From positions 1 to 64,000 of the forward strand of contig CAJTXZ010000001.1 in NCBI GenBank assembly GCA_910583725.1: 64,000 nucleotides of DNA, read 5' to 3'. Both the position numbers and the translations under genes were made by a program. This DNA comes from an uncultured Vampirovibrio sp. (lineage in GTDB: Bacteria; Cyanobacteriota; Vampirovibrionia; Gastranaerophilales; Gastranaerophilaceae). How positions within the stretch are numbered: the first letter of the stretch is position 1; the number at the start of each line of letters is the position of its first letter. A model generated the notes under the pieces. It made no database searches and was not told where the DNA came from. It saw nothing but the letters and a program-made list of their open reading frames with translations. Positions 52,643-62,411 of the stretch are shown in pieces.

Positions 52643-53062
52643 ATGCAAAATATAAAAAATATTTGGTTTAAACTACCTGATAAAATAAGATTCCTTTTTA
52701 TAGGCTGCGTCAATGCCCTAATATCATTTTGTTTTTATTCTATATTTTGCATCATCTTTGGAAAATCAAATTATCAGCTGTCTTTAATTTTATCTTGGAT
52801 GATATCTTCAATAATATCTTTTACATTGCAAAAATATCTGGTTTTTCAAAGCGGGGGAAATTGGTTTAGGGAATATTCAAAATGCTGTATTACCTGGATT
52901 TTCAGCTATATATTAAATGCTTTATTTTTAGAAATATGTGTTAAATATTTAACATTAAATGTGTTTATCTCGCAAATTATATCTACATTTATGGTTGCAA
53001 TATTTACTTATGTATTGTTTAAAAACTTTGCATTCAGGAAATCGAGTAATTTGAAAAAGTGA
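52643..53062 (+). CDS. GtrA-family membrane protein
   Basis: A 139-residue protein with four hydrophobic segments and the GtrA layout: KIRFLFIGCVNALISF at the start and the closing FVLFKNFAFR-like end (YVLFKNFAFR). GtrA-type proteins help move or present polyprenyl-phosphate sugars. AAGGAG lies 12 bases before the ATG. Convergent with the YdjC-like gene and overlapping it by 29 bases, in a cluster with a GT2 and a GT39 protein. Confidence 0.82.
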   Translation: MQNIKNIWFKLPDKIRFLFIGCVNALISFCFYSIFCIIFGKSNYQLSLILSWMISSIISFTLQKYLVFQSGGNWFREYSKCCITWIFSYILNALFLEICVKYLTLNVFISQIISTFMVAIFTYVLFKNFAFRKSSNLKK

Positions 53063-53855
53063 AGCCTAATTTTATCACTTCATTTTTAAAGTTTTCATCC
53101 TGCGTGATTTCAAATTCCATAGAATGCGAATTTTTTACGTTTGTTTGATATCTGCAAGGGTGTATAATAGCTTCAACAATGTTGCAATTCTTAATGCTCT
53201 TTAAGCCGGATAAAATTGCGCTTTGTGTCATCATACCGGTATATCCAATACCAATTGTTCTATCATTAGTTTTTAAATCATAGTCTTTTAAAATTTTCTT
53301 GTTTTTGCTTGAAAAATATGCAAGAAGAATAATTTTTATAAAGTTAATTAAGTATTTATGGTTACAATCAATAATATATGGGATTTCCCTTTGTGTTCTT
53401 ATATTCTTAATATTGTATTCTTGTGCAAGTCTGCAGACAATTTTGAAGATTTCAGGGATAGCATGGGTGTGAATGTGGGAATCAAGATGGTCTATTTTAA
53501 TTCCAAATTCCAGTGCTTTTTCAATTTGCATTCTAAATTCATTTTCAATTGCACATAAAAGCTCTTTGTTGTGCTGCTTTAAGATAAGATGTAAATAGCT
53601 ATTATAAAAATTACCGTTACAATCAGCAAGCAGGGGGGACTTTGTTAAAGACCCGCCTTCCATAATATTCAAGTGAATGCCAATTGATAAATCAGGACAT
53701 TTTGGAATAACGTTTTGAACAGCATCCATAAAGCCATCCATATTAGTACAAAGGCTGGCGCTTGTTAGAATCCCGGTCTTATATCCTTCCAGTACGGCAT
53801 CATTGTGGTATTTACTTGCTCCAAAATCATCAGCATTTAAAATGAATTTATTCAT
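53034..53855 (-). CDS. YdjC/ChbG-like carbohydrate deacetylase
   Basis: A 273-residue protein from the ATG at 53855 (GAGGAATTT upstream), which overlaps the end of the GT2 gene if the longer frame is used. Motifs: NADDFGASKYHN (metal Asp), GIHLNIMEGG (His) and DHLDSHIHTH (His pair), as in YdjC deacetylases. It may remove acetyl groups from an oligosaccharide or lipid-linked sugar. Last gene of the GT39-GT2-YdjC operon. Confidence 0.85.
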   Translation of the reverse strand: MNKFILNADDFGASKYHNDAVLEGYKTGILTSASLCTNMDGFMDAVQNVIPKCPDLSIGIHLNIMEGGSLTKSPLLADCNGNFYNSYLHLILKQHNKELLCAIENEFRMQIEKALEFGIKIDHLDSHIHTHAIPEIFKIVCRLAQEYNIKNIRTQREIPYIIDCNHKYLINFIKIILLAYFSSKNKKILKDYDLKTNDRTIGIGYTGMMTQSAILSGLKSIKNCNIVEAIIHPCRYQTNVKNSHSMEFEITQDENFKNEVIKLGFTFSNYSIS

Positions 53856-53862
53856 AAATTCC

Positions 53863-54807
53863 TCATAAATTCGTACTTTTCTCAATTTGGTACAAGGGTC
53901 TGTCCTTGACTTCAATTAGAACTTTGCCCAGATATTCACCTATTATTCCAAGCGACATTATTATAATACCGCTAAAAAATGCTGTGGTTATCATCATAGA
54001 TGTCCAGCCGGGAATTGAATAATGTTTTATATAGCTTACAATTGCATATATCATTACAAAACCGCTTAACAACGACGTCATAGCGCCAATAAATGTAATC
54101 AGCCTCAAGGGAAATATGGAAAAACTCGTGATGGCACACCAGGCAAGTTCAAGTAAACTAAAAAATGAATATTTCGTTTTTCCTGCCTGCCTCTCCCGCC
54201 CGTCATAATAGACATCGGTTGATTTTAAACCAAGGTTTTGCACTATTCCTCTTAAAAATATTGTTTTTTCCCTGTATCCTTTAAGCATATTAACGGCAGT
54301 TTTACTCATCAGCCTGAATTCAGAGTGGTTTTGTCTTATATTTATATTAATTAAGTTCATAAACTTATAGAATAAAAACGCGGTTGTTTTTTTAAAAAAG
54401 CTGTCCGTTTCCCTTTTCTTTCGGCATCCATAAATAATCTCATAACCTTGTTGATATTTCTTTACCATTTCAATTACCATATTGCAATCATCTTGCAAAT
54501 CAGAATCCATTGTGACATACATATCAGCATCGGTTGAATTCAAACCCGCAAGAATTGCATATTGTTGTCCGAAATTTCGGCTTAATTCTATAAGCGCAAT
54601 ATGATTATTGTTTTTGCAGTGGTTGGAAATAATTTCTTTTGTCTTATCCTTGCTCCCATCATCAACGAAAACAATTTTGCTATCCTTGGAAATTAAATTG
54701 TCATTTATCATTGAATTCAAAAGCAAAATAAGCTGTTCTATTGAATGATTAATAATTTCTTCTTCGTTGTAACAAGGCAAGATAATTGCCAGTTTGTTGT
54801 CTCTCAT
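53863..54807 (-). CDS. GT2 polyprenyl-phosphate glycosyltransferase (GtrB/DPM-like)
   Basis: A 314-residue protein. The GT-A domain has LPCYNEEE, VDDGSKDKT, ELSRNFGQQYAILAGL, MDSDLQDD (metal DxD) and the conserved RQAGKTKYS, followed by two C-terminal membrane segments, as in GtrB-type enzymes that load a sugar on undecaprenyl phosphate. It is 30 bases after the GT39 gene and overlaps the following frame, so it is co-transcribed. It likely makes the lipid-linked donor for the GT39 neighbour. Confidence 0.9.
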   Translation of the reverse strand: MRDNKLAIILPCYNEEEIINHSIEQLILLLNSMINDNLISKDSKIVFVDDGSKDKTKEIISNHCKNNNHIALIELSRNFGQQYAILAGLNSTDADMYVTMDSDLQDDCNMVIEMVKKYQQGYEIIYGCRKKRETDSFFKKTTAFLFYKFMNLININIRQNHSEFRLMSKTAVNMLKGYREKTIFLRGIVQNLGLKSTDVYYDGRERQAGKTKYSFFSLLELAWCAITSFSIFPLRLITFIGAMTSLLSGFVMIYAIVSYIKHYSIPGWTSMMITTAFFSGIIIMSLGIIGEYLGKVLIEVKDRPLYQIEKSTNL

Positions 54808-54837
54808 ATTTAAGCCTCTTAATAATATTAACAGCTA

Positions 54838-56334
54838 TCAGTTTTGATAATTTAAAGGTGGTATTATTATATAATAGATTTCAAATGCTTTTGTCTTTTT
54901 GAATTTATTTGTTATTGAAAAGTTATAACTATTACAATCAAATTTGCTGTTTATATTAAATAATGATGAAATAGTTTTAGCGTAGTCTTCAGCCTCATCT
55001 TTATTCCTTGCAACAATAAGCATGCCTGAATCAGAGACATCTTTTTCATCCAGCCAGGGGTTTTTATGCCCGTATGTTTCCAAAATAATTTTTGGTTTGT
55101 GTGAATTATGCAACCTAAATTGGAACAGATAATAAATACTGCCTCCCACATATTTGAGTTTTTGATTATTTGTATTTTGAGCCCAAATTTCGTTAAAATC
55201 GTTCATCACCTTTTTATGCGGGAAGCCCATATCTATTTTTGTCTGGGCTAGAGCAAATATTGCCATAGCAAGCTGCCAGGCTAATAGCAGCCCTATTATC
55301 CATTTAATAAAATAATTATACGTTTCCTCTTTAATCTTAACAGGGAAAAAGTAGAACAATATAACGCCTATATATCCAACCATAGCAACACCCCAGGCGC
55401 CAACAACCCTGCTTGCAGTAAATAAGCCGGTGATACCAATAAGAAGAAGCGGAAAAAGGCCCACGGATAGTATAAACATCTTATCCTTAAGATTGGTCTT
55501 GTCAAAGTTAAAGCTTACATTCTTTTCTTTTAAGACTAAGATTATATATAAAACAAGACACGGGGCTAGTGCCAGTATTTGATCAATATAAAATTTCAAA
55601 GAAAACATAATTCTATGAAAAATATTCATCAAAACAGAAGTATCGGCAACAGATTGTGTTCTGCTTGCCAAATATGCAAAAGAAAACCAATCATTTTGAA
55701 CAAGCCAGATTATATGAGGTAAAACAATTAAAAAGGCTATACAGAGCGAAAAATATATTTTCCATTCCTTAAAATACTTTCTTTGCGCAACAAGCATATA
55801 CAAGAACATTGTAAAAGCCAAAAATATAACCTGATATTTGGCCATAAATGACAATCCAAAGACAATACCAAATATAACCCAGTGTTTTAGTTTGTTAAAT
55901 TTTAAAGACTTGTAAAAATAATAAATCATTATAGGCCACAAAGCCATTGAGATAATATTACAGTTGAAATTATCATAAAATATTTGAAAAGTATAATAAA
56001 AACTTGTTGCCACAATCAAAGAAGAACAAATAGCTTTTTTTTCATCAAGAAAGAAGCGGGCGAGTTTATAAATATAAATCAATCCAACAACGACACAAAC
56101 TGCGCCAAGCAAGTATATTGCAAAATTATGCTCCTGAAATAAATTATAAAAACCGCCTGCAAGCCAGCCTGATAACGGTGGATGTTTATTTGTACCAAAA
56201 CTAAATAGTTCACCCCATATAACAGCTTCCATGGAATCTCTGCTGACTACCGTTCTTAACGATTCAACAAAGACCCACAAAAGGGCATTAATGACCAAAA
56301 GTATATAAAATCTTTTTTCTGTTAAACTTCCCAT
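54838..56334 (-). CDS. GT39/ArnT-type membrane glycosyltransferase
   Basis: A 498-residue membrane protein with about eleven hydrophobic segments. After the first segment lies SRDSMEAVIWGE, and then NKHPPLSGWLAGG, equivalent to the KPPL loop of ArnT/PMT proteins. It heads the operon with the GT2 and YdjC genes, suggesting transfer of a lipid-linked sugar to an envelope acceptor such as lipid A or glycoprotein. Only distantly like the tandem pair at 22-25 kb. Confidence 0.85.
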   Translation of the reverse strand: MGSLTEKRFYILLVINALLWVFVESLRTVVSRDSMEAVIWGELFSFGTNKHPPLSGWLAGGFYNLFQEHNFAIYLLGAVCVVVGLIYIYKLARFFLDEKKAICSSLIVATSFYYTFQIFYDNFNCNIISMALWPIMIYYFYKSLKFNKLKHWVIFGIVFGLSFMAKYQVIFLAFTMFLYMLVAQRKYFKEWKIYFSLCIAFLIVLPHIIWLVQNDWFSFAYLASRTQSVADTSVLMNIFHRIMFSLKFYIDQILALAPCLVLYIILVLKEKNVSFNFDKTNLKDKMFILSVGLFPLLLIGITGLFTASRVVGAWGVAMVGYIGVILFYFFPVKIKEETYNYFIKWIIGLLLAWQLAMAIFALAQTKIDMGFPHKKVMNDFNEIWAQNTNNQKLKYVGGSIYYLFQFRLHNSHKPKIILETYGHKNPWLDEKDVSDSGMLIVARNKDEAEDYAKTISSLFNINSKFDCNSYNFSITNKFKKTKAFEIYYIIIPPLNYQN

Positions 56335-56565
56335 AAAACATCATCCCGCAAACATAGCAATGTACCCATTATCAAGCAATGGTTTGTTTTTGTCAACAAA
56401 ACAACACTTTTTGCGGAGACATTTTATAAACAATTACAGTTCATATACTGATGAATTCTTTTAACAATAAATTCGTATTAATTTAAAATCATACCGCCAA
56501 ATCTTATAGAGGATGATGACTAAAACCAATGTTTAGAAGAAGATTCTTAAATAAAAGGAGATATT

Positions 56566-57300
56566 ATGAATAAAGTTTTAATTACAGGCGGAATGTCAGG
56601 CATAGGGCTTGCAGCAACGGTAGAGTTTCTTAATAAAGGCTGGATGGTGATAATTGCCGACAAGAATGAAGATAATGATATTCTAAATGAGCTCAAGGAA
56701 TCATACGAAGGGAATATTTTTTATGTAAAAACTGATGTAAGTAAAGATTCTGATGTTAAAGATTTGCATAGAAAAATTCAGGATTTAACAGACGGTGTAA
56801 ACTGCATTGTTAATAATGCCGGAATAATTGTCCATGGGCTTCTTCATGAGGCAAAAGAAGATGAATGGGATAATTTAATGAATACGGATGTTAAATCAAT
56901 TTATCTCACTGCTAAATATTTTATTTCCGATTTAATTAAAGAAGGAGGCGGCACCATTATTAATACTGCTTCAATATCAGGCCTTGCAGGAGACTATGAA
57001 ATGCCCATATATAATGCCGCAAAGGGTGCGATTGTAAATTTAACAAGGGCCATGGCACTTGATTATGCAGAGTTCAATATAAGAACAAACAGCGTGTGTC
57101 CGGCTGCAGTTAGAACACCTATGCTAAACCCTGACAATATTGATAAATATGCAGAAGCCAACCCCCTAAAAAGGATATGTGAGCCAAAAGAGGTTGCAAA
57201 GGCGATTTATTTTCTTGCAAGTGAAGAATCAAGCTATTGTAACGGTGTAAATCTACCAATAACGGGTGGGCTTGATATTCAAACAGGACAGCCAAAATAA
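56566..57300 (+). CDS. Short-chain dehydrogenase/reductase (classical SDR)
   Basis: A 244-residue oxidoreductase. It has the cofactor loop TGGMSGIG (8-15 region), NNAGII, the Ser in INTASIS, and the catalytic YNAAK (Tyr-x3-Lys), ending GLDIQTGQPK. AAAGGAGA lies eight bases upstream of the ATG. The substrate is not predictable. It stands alone on the plus strand, followed by a HAD phosphatase. Confidence 0.9.
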   Translation: MNKVLITGGMSGIGLAATVEFLNKGWMVIIADKNEDNDILNELKESYEGNIFYVKTDVSKDSDVKDLHRKIQDLTDGVNCIVNNAGIIVHGLLHEAKEDEWDNLMNTDVKSIYLTAKYFISDLIKEGGGTIINTASISGLAGDYEMPIYNAAKGAIVNLTRAMALDYAEFNIRTNSVCPAAVRTPMLNPDNIDKYAEANPLKRICEPKEVAKAIYFLASEESSYCNGVNLPITGGLDIQTGQPK

Positions 57301-57373
57301 CCCTTATTTAAAAAGTGTAAATTTTTATTACAGCTGCAACAAAAAATTTTGTTCAGCTGTTTTTAATATTCAT

Positions 57374-58360
57374 ATGATAGAAAAAATAAGCTATGCAAAT
57401 ACATTTACAGGAAATATAAAATCAGGCAAGGCAAATTTACAAAATAATGTGCTTGTTAATCGTCCTCTGGATACGATATCATTTGGCAATACAAAGGATA
57501 TCAGTATTATTGGTAAAAAATTTAAGGATGCAATAAAAATAATTTTTACCGATATAGATGGCACAATAAGCCCGTTTAGCGATATGATGTCAAAAAATGT
57601 TATATCCGCAATAAACAGCCTGCAGAAAAAGAAAGTTCCGGTGATTTTAACAACAGCAAGATGTTACGCCGATACGCTTCCTATATCCAAGCAATTTAAT
57701 AATATGCCTGATTATACTATTACACTTCAAGGGGGCACCATAACAGATAAAAGTGGCAAAGTGTTGTTTCAGGATAAAATTCCACAAAAGAGTGCGATTA
57801 GTTTACATGAATGGTTTAGAACAAACAACGCCGATAAAGATACGAATTTAATAATGTATTTTGATGATATTCCTTATTGTGAGAATGACTTTCAATTTCC
57901 ATGGAAGGCAAATACCGCTGTGGAAAAAATTGATTCTTGCATGAAGCTTTTTGATGACGGCAAAACATTTCAGAAGGCCATAATTTATAAAGCGAATAAA
58001 AACGGTAATCTTTTTGAAAACAATCCGGCGCTTGATGCCCTTAGCGATTTAACCATAGACGGCTTAACAATAACGCCTTCCAGTTATTGCTTTTACGAGG
58101 TGCAGAATGGGAATGTTTCAAAAGATAGAGCTATAGATTATATTTTAAAAAGAACAGGCATAAAGCCCCAAAACACAATGGTAATTGGTGATTCAGCCAA
58201 TGATATAGAAATGCTTGATTTTATTGGCAAAAATAATGGCCTTGCCATTGCTATGGGAGATGCAAATGATACTGTGAAAGCTCATGCAAACGCAATAACA
58301 AACACAATAGCTGATGATGGTTTCTCATATGCTATAAAACAAATTTTTACAAAATTATAA
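57374..58360 (+). CDS. HAD-superfamily (Cof-type) phosphatase with a lineage leader
   Basis: A 328-residue protein from the ATG at 57374; the frame extends upstream into the SDR gene, but that part is not protein-like. The first 60 residues are Asn/Thr-rich with NTFTGNIKSG and TISFGNTKDI, words seen in other N termini here. The HAD core follows: FTDIDGTIS (motif I), LTTARCYADT (motif II), and GDSANDIEMLDF plus AMGDA (III and IV). It is cytoplasmic by appearance and acts on a sugar phosphate or similar. Confidence 0.85.
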   Translation: MIEKISYANTFTGNIKSGKANLQNNVLVNRPLDTISFGNTKDISIIGKKFKDAIKIIFTDIDGTISPFSDMMSKNVISAINSLQKKKVPVILTTARCYADTLPISKQFNNMPDYTITLQGGTITDKSGKVLFQDKIPQKSAISLHEWFRTNNADKDTNLIMYFDDIPYCENDFQFPWKANTAVEKIDSCMKLFDDGKTFQKAIIYKANKNGNLFENNPALDALSDLTIDGLTITPSSYCFYEVQNGNVSKDRAIDYILKRTGIKPQNTMVIGDSANDIEMLDFIGKNNGLAIAMGDANDTVKAHANAITNTIADDGFSYAIKQIFTKL

Positions 58361-58454
58361 TCGCGCGTATCAAAATAGCAATAAAGCACAAGGCTAAGTA
58401 AATATACAAGATAAGAGCAATTAATAATATCCTTATCTTTGCTATAATTAACCT

Positions 58455-59117
58455 ATGAAATTCGGCATTGAAATATTTATATTTGAAATTATAGGAATTA
58501 TAGCTTTTACTATATCAGGCGTTATTGTTGCGTTTAAGAAAAGACTTGATTTATTTGGTGTTGTAACACTTGGCACGATTACTGCCGTTGGCGGAGGGGC
58601 GCTTCGCGATATGCTTTTAGGAATTTTGCCGCCTTCTATGTTTAAAAACGGCATATATGTTCTAGTTGCATTTTTAACAGCCCTTGCGTCTTTTTGCATT
58701 GGAATTTTTACCATCAAAAGGATAAAGCGAAAACAGCTAAAGTATTATAATTTAATAACATTCTTTGATGCTGTTGGCCTTGGGGTTTTTACAGTTGTCG
58801 GCACAAACACAGCAATTATTAACGGATTTGGCGACAATGCTTTCTTGAGCATTTTTACAGGCGTTATTACAGGGGTTGGCGGAGGAGTTATCCGTGATAT
58901 TATTGCAAATACAATGCCTTTTATTATGTATAAAGACTTATATGCCTCATCTGCAATAATAGGGGCGTGTCTATATTATACCCTTTATCAAATGCACTCA
59001 AATAATTTTTTATGCATTTCAGTATCGATAATTGCAACAATTTTGGTGCGCCTTATTGCGCAAAAATACAATTTAGGTTTGCCAAAATTCGGCGTGTATA
59101 GGGATAAAGATAAATAA
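58455..59117 (+). CDS. TRIC-type cation channel/UPF0126 family membrane protein
   Basis: A 220-residue protein with seven hydrophobic segments in two related halves, each ending in a glycine turn: TAVGGGALRDMLLG and TGVGGGVIRDIIAN. This paired GGG-x2-RD pattern marks the bacterial TRIC (YicG/YadS-like) family of monovalent cation channels. No operon partner. Confidence 0.88.
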   Translation: MKFGIEIFIFEIIGIIAFTISGVIVAFKKRLDLFGVVTLGTITAVGGGALRDMLLGILPPSMFKNGIYVLVAFLTALASFCIGIFTIKRIKRKQLKYYNLITFFDAVGLGVFTVVGTNTAIINGFGDNAFLSIFTGVITGVGGGVIRDIIANTMPFIMYKDLYASSAIIGACLYYTLYQMHSNNFLCISVSIIATILVRLIAQKYNLGLPKFGVYRDKDK

Positions 59118-59182
59118 ACACATAACCTTAGAGTCATTACCATCGAGCGCAGTCGTTACTCAAAATCAGACCAAGCAATAAC

Positions 59183-60235
59183 TTATTTTTTATCAAATGG
59201 CGCAAAACCGGATTTTTGCATATTTTTAATGCCTAATTGTGCATTGCCATCAAACAATTTTGCCAAAGCCTGCAAGACATCATCCCTTGATGTATCAAAA
59301 ATGCTTCTATTTGCGATCAAACTGTTTAAAAATTCATATTCATAATTATAAGCATCAATTTCAAATGGCTGAGCATAGTATGCATCATTAACTTGATTTA
59401 TTCTATTGTCCGGCCCGGCTGTTGGTAGAAGATGTCTAACCACAGAAAGCGCTCTTTTATCTTTTGGATTAAGTGAAAAATTCAATTTTGTATCCGGGCT
59501 TAATATCTTTTTGGGTTCATAATTTACCATATAGCTAAGGCACCTTGCGTACTCTCTATCTGTTTTGGCTGGTCTTTTTCCTGCGGCAATGTCTTCTTCA
59601 ATACAATAGTTAAGTGATTCCTGCGCTTCCTTTGCAGCTTCTTTTGCGGAAGCAAGATAATCTTCACATCCCTCAGTTGAAAGCAAAAGATGTTCTTGAA
59701 TACAATGCCGCATCTCATGAGCCAGAACCGCACTAACAAATTTTTCTTTTTCATTGTCATTAAGTTTAATAAATTTCACATTTGGATTTTTGCCATATAA
59801 CATTTGTTGAGTACCTATTTTGCTTTCAGGCGCAAAGGCTATAGGAGATGTTGCTTTGCCTTTTTTATCAGCCATAGTTATAAGATAACAATCCTCTTTT
59901 AAATTATTGGTAATTTCAATAGCATTCAAAAGCACTGTATAAGCAGCAATAGCTTCGTTGTTCCATTCATCAAAAGTAAACAAGAGCTCTGGTTTTTGTA
60001 TATTTAATTCTTTTACAATAGGATTTTGCCTTATAACTTGTTCATATGTTTTATCATAGATTTCTCTGATTCGCGCTTTATTCCAATTACTATCAGGTGA
60101 ATTTATCCCGGTAAAATTCACATTTTTCTCAAATGTATCTTTTTTAACCTCGAAAGTTTTTGCAGACCCCTGAATTCTTGTTGGCTGGGCATTTTGTATG
60201 GGATTAATTCCAAAATTTAAAAAATTAATATTCAT
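59183..60235 (-). CDS. Metallopeptidase-like protein with a lineage leader
   Basis: A 350-residue protein. The N terminus (about 1-50) is Asn/Thr-rich with KNVNFTGINS. In the middle, VSAVLAHEMRHCIQEH has the zinc motif HEMRH (HExxH); further Glu residues (EIDAYNYEYEF) later could be a third ligand. There is no signal peptide. A zinc peptidase is plausible, target unknown. It stands next to a decayed gene. Confidence 0.65.
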   Translation of the reverse strand: MNINFLNFGINPIQNAQPTRIQGSAKTFEVKKDTFEKNVNFTGINSPDSNWNKARIREIYDKTYEQVIRQNPIVKELNIQKPELLFTFDEWNNEAIAAYTVLLNAIEITNNLKEDCYLITMADKKGKATSPIAFAPESKIGTQQMLYGKNPNVKFIKLNDNEKEKFVSAVLAHEMRHCIQEHLLLSTEGCEDYLASAKEAAKEAQESLNYCIEEDIAAGKRPAKTDREYARCLSYMVNYEPKKILSPDTKLNFSLNPKDKRALSVVRHLLPTAGPDNRINQVNDAYYAQPFEIDAYNYEYEFLNSLIANRSIFDTSRDDVLQALAKLFDGNAQLGIKNMQKSGFAPFDKK

Positions 60236-60275
60236 CTATTTCTCCAATTTATCATAGTTTGTTATACTATAAAAC

Positions 60276-60808
60276 ATGAACAAAATTTTTTTTGCTACAG
60301 AAAATCCTAAGGCAGATATTTTATAAAGCCCAGTGAAACCGCTAAGCGTATTATTGCAGTAATATCTACTTATTATGAGCCGTTTTTCCCAAACACAGAC
60401 GCAAAGGCTGATATCCTTGAATGGAAAGCCGGATATTGGCCTTATAAATATAAAACCAATACGACTATGGAAAGGCTATTTTTGATTTTTTAGATATTCT
60501 GTTAAAATTATTCGGGCAAAATCACCGCACTAAAAGTTCCAACAAAATCATTAGATCTTTCGAAGCTTAAATTCAGACCTTATATAGAGGCTTGCAGGCA
60601 AACAATTGAAACATTTGACCCTGCAAAAAATACATATAGCTGTGAATGGGTCAGAAACGGATTGGATTTAAAAGAACTTCCTAAATATATTGATAAAGAG
60701 CCAATCGAATTTATTTATAAAGACCTTATGCCGGCTTCCATATTCACTCAAGCTAAAACTTCCGTTGGAAAAGGATATATTGAAACCTTAGATGCCATAC
60801 TTACTTAA
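60276..60808 (+). pseudogene. Decayed gene (several frameshifts)
   Basis: No frame is open over the whole stretch, yet protein-like pieces line up: KIFFATENPKADIL from the ATG at 60276; then, in another frame, KRIIAVISTYYEPFFPN to ERLFLIF; then a third frame opening LKVPTKSLDLSKLKF and running through CEWVRNGLDLKELP and PASIFTQAKTSVGKGY to the stop at 60806-60808. The pieces together suggest a protein of about 175 residues, family unknown. Stops and shifts argue for a pseudogene. Confidence 0.65.
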
Positions 60809-60957
60809 AATAATCAAGTATGAGGTTTTATAAGCCGGTAGAAATTTTTGCGCCATTGCCAATAGAAAAGATGGGGTTAGCATAAGCAGGATTATTCAAT
60901 GCAAATGAACACTTAGTTTAATTTCTTTTTACGGATAGTTTGATTATTTTGAAAAAG

Positions 60958-61929
60958 TTATATTGAAATATCCTGCACGTGTTCGTATAAATTATAATTT
61001 ATAAAACCAGAACTATTGATACATATTTCAATACAGCCATCATAAAAAGGTACACTTTGTATAGGTTTATCATCATTGATATCATCTAACAAGCTCTGAG
61101 TTATTTTGGTTTGTCCTAAATCAATATTCAAGTTAACAACATCTTGCTCACCAATATCAACAGTTGACAATACAATGGAATTCAATTTATTTTTTAGATA
61201 ACCAATAACGTTAACATCAGGACAACCATACTTATTACCAGCAGAAATAATTGAATATGTCTTATTGCTTATTAAACTATTCAATACTTTATTCGTATTT
61301 GTATTAGATGAACCATGATGGGGAATCTTTACTACTTGGCAGCCAGAAATATCATCGGAAATTTGTGTTAATAGACCATTACCTGCATCACCCGTAAACA
61401 ATGCCTGAACATCATTATATTTCAATTTTAATATTACGGACAAATTATTATAGTCACCTTCGCGGACATATGAAATTTTTTGCATATTTTCTATTTGCTC
61501 AATCGATGGGTTATAGCAAAATACACTAACATTTTCAATATTAAATTCTTCATTCCTTTTAATTAAACGCAATTTGTTTTTATAAGTGGTTTTGTTATAA
61601 GCAACAAATTTTTTAATAGCTTTTACGAGACAGCTGCTATCGGAATTTTCATTTTTATGCCCAGTTAGCATTCCATACAGTATAAAATATTTTATATTTT
61701 CTCTAAAATGTTCTACAATATCCTCTGCACCATAAAAATGATCGAGGTGCGGATGCGTGATACATAAAAATTCCAAATGTTCAATGTTATTGTTTTTCAA
61801 AAATGTCAGGACATTTGGCTCAAGAGAATTAAAATTTTTTTGACAGTCTATTATTCCCCAAGAACCATTGGGAAACCGAATAGCAATGGAATCACCATGC
61901 CCAACATTAAAGAAAAATAATTTTAGCAT
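60958..61929 (-). CDS. ComEC-like metallo-beta-lactamase-fold hydrolase
   Basis: A 323-residue soluble protein with only the MBL domain of ComEC. It has VGHGDSIAIRFP, GIIDC, the zinc motif THPHLDH (HxHxDH), FTGDAG (metal Asp) and PHHGSSNT (His), all in ComEC-type order. There is no membrane segment or competence helix, so it is a stand-alone nuclease- or phosphodiesterase-like enzyme. It is the last gene of a tight three-gene operon; the first two genes are unknown. Confidence 0.88.
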   Translation of the reverse strand: MLKLFFFNVGHGDSIAIRFPNGSWGIIDCQKNFNSLEPNVLTFLKNNNIEHLEFLCITHPHLDHFYGAEDIVEHFRENIKYFILYGMLTGHKNENSDSSCLVKAIKKFVAYNKTTYKNKLRLIKRNEEFNIENVSVFCYNPSIEQIENMQKISYVREGDYNNLSVILKLKYNDVQALFTGDAGNGLLTQISDDISGCQVVKIPHHGSSNTNTNKVLNSLISNKTYSIISAGNKYGCPDVNVIGYLKNKLNSIVLSTVDIGEQDVVNLNIDLGQTKITQSLLDDINDDKPIQSVPFYDGCIEICINSSGFINYNLYEHVQDISI

Positions 61930-61931
61930 CT

Positions 61932-62411
61932 TTATTCCAAATTATTCAAAATATCATCATAAAATTCTTTAAGTTCATCGTTTAAAATATTCTTGCTCTC
62001 TAATATTTTCGTTGAAGTTCCATCGTCATCAACCGTATAAGCTATATCAAACTCCGCCCCAATAAACAACAGTTCTTTTTTTCTTAGAATATCAATATAG
62101 CAACCTTTTAAGGCTCTCAATAACTTGCCCTTAGGAAGGAAAACTTCGATTTCTACATTACCATCTTGTATGTTAAAAACCCTGGCGTGCAAAACTTCGC
62201 GCTGAACAGCTGAAATAAAAGCATTACTCAATAAGCGTTCTAATCTATCATTAATATTGGTCTCATCAGGCATTTTATCAGCCACAAGAGTTATACTGTC
62301 ATTATAACGAGCATAGCTCTTTACGCTGTAATACACAATACCGGTATCAGAATTAATAGCAATTACGCCGCCTTTAGTTGAAGTTAGATTGGCATTTAAT
62401 ACTTCTAGCAT
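61932..62411 (-). CDS. Middle protein of the MBL operon, unknown function
   Basis: A 159-residue protein. A beta-rich start (VIAINSDTGIVYYSVKSYARY) leads to a helix and strands (VEIEVFLPKGKLLRALKGCYI) and a charged helical tail (SKNILNDELKEFYDDILNNLE). No signal peptide, membrane segment or catalytic motif is seen. It overlaps the gene before it by seven bases and ends two bases before the MBL gene, so all three are translationally linked. Confidence 0.65.
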   Translation of the reverse strand: MLEVLNANLTSTKGGVIAINSDTGIVYYSVKSYARYNDSITLVADKMPDETNINDRLERLLSNAFISAVQREVLHARVFNIQDGNVEIEVFLPKGKLLRALKGCYIDILRKKELLFIGAEFDIAYTVDDDGTSTKILESKNILNDELKEFYDDILNNLE

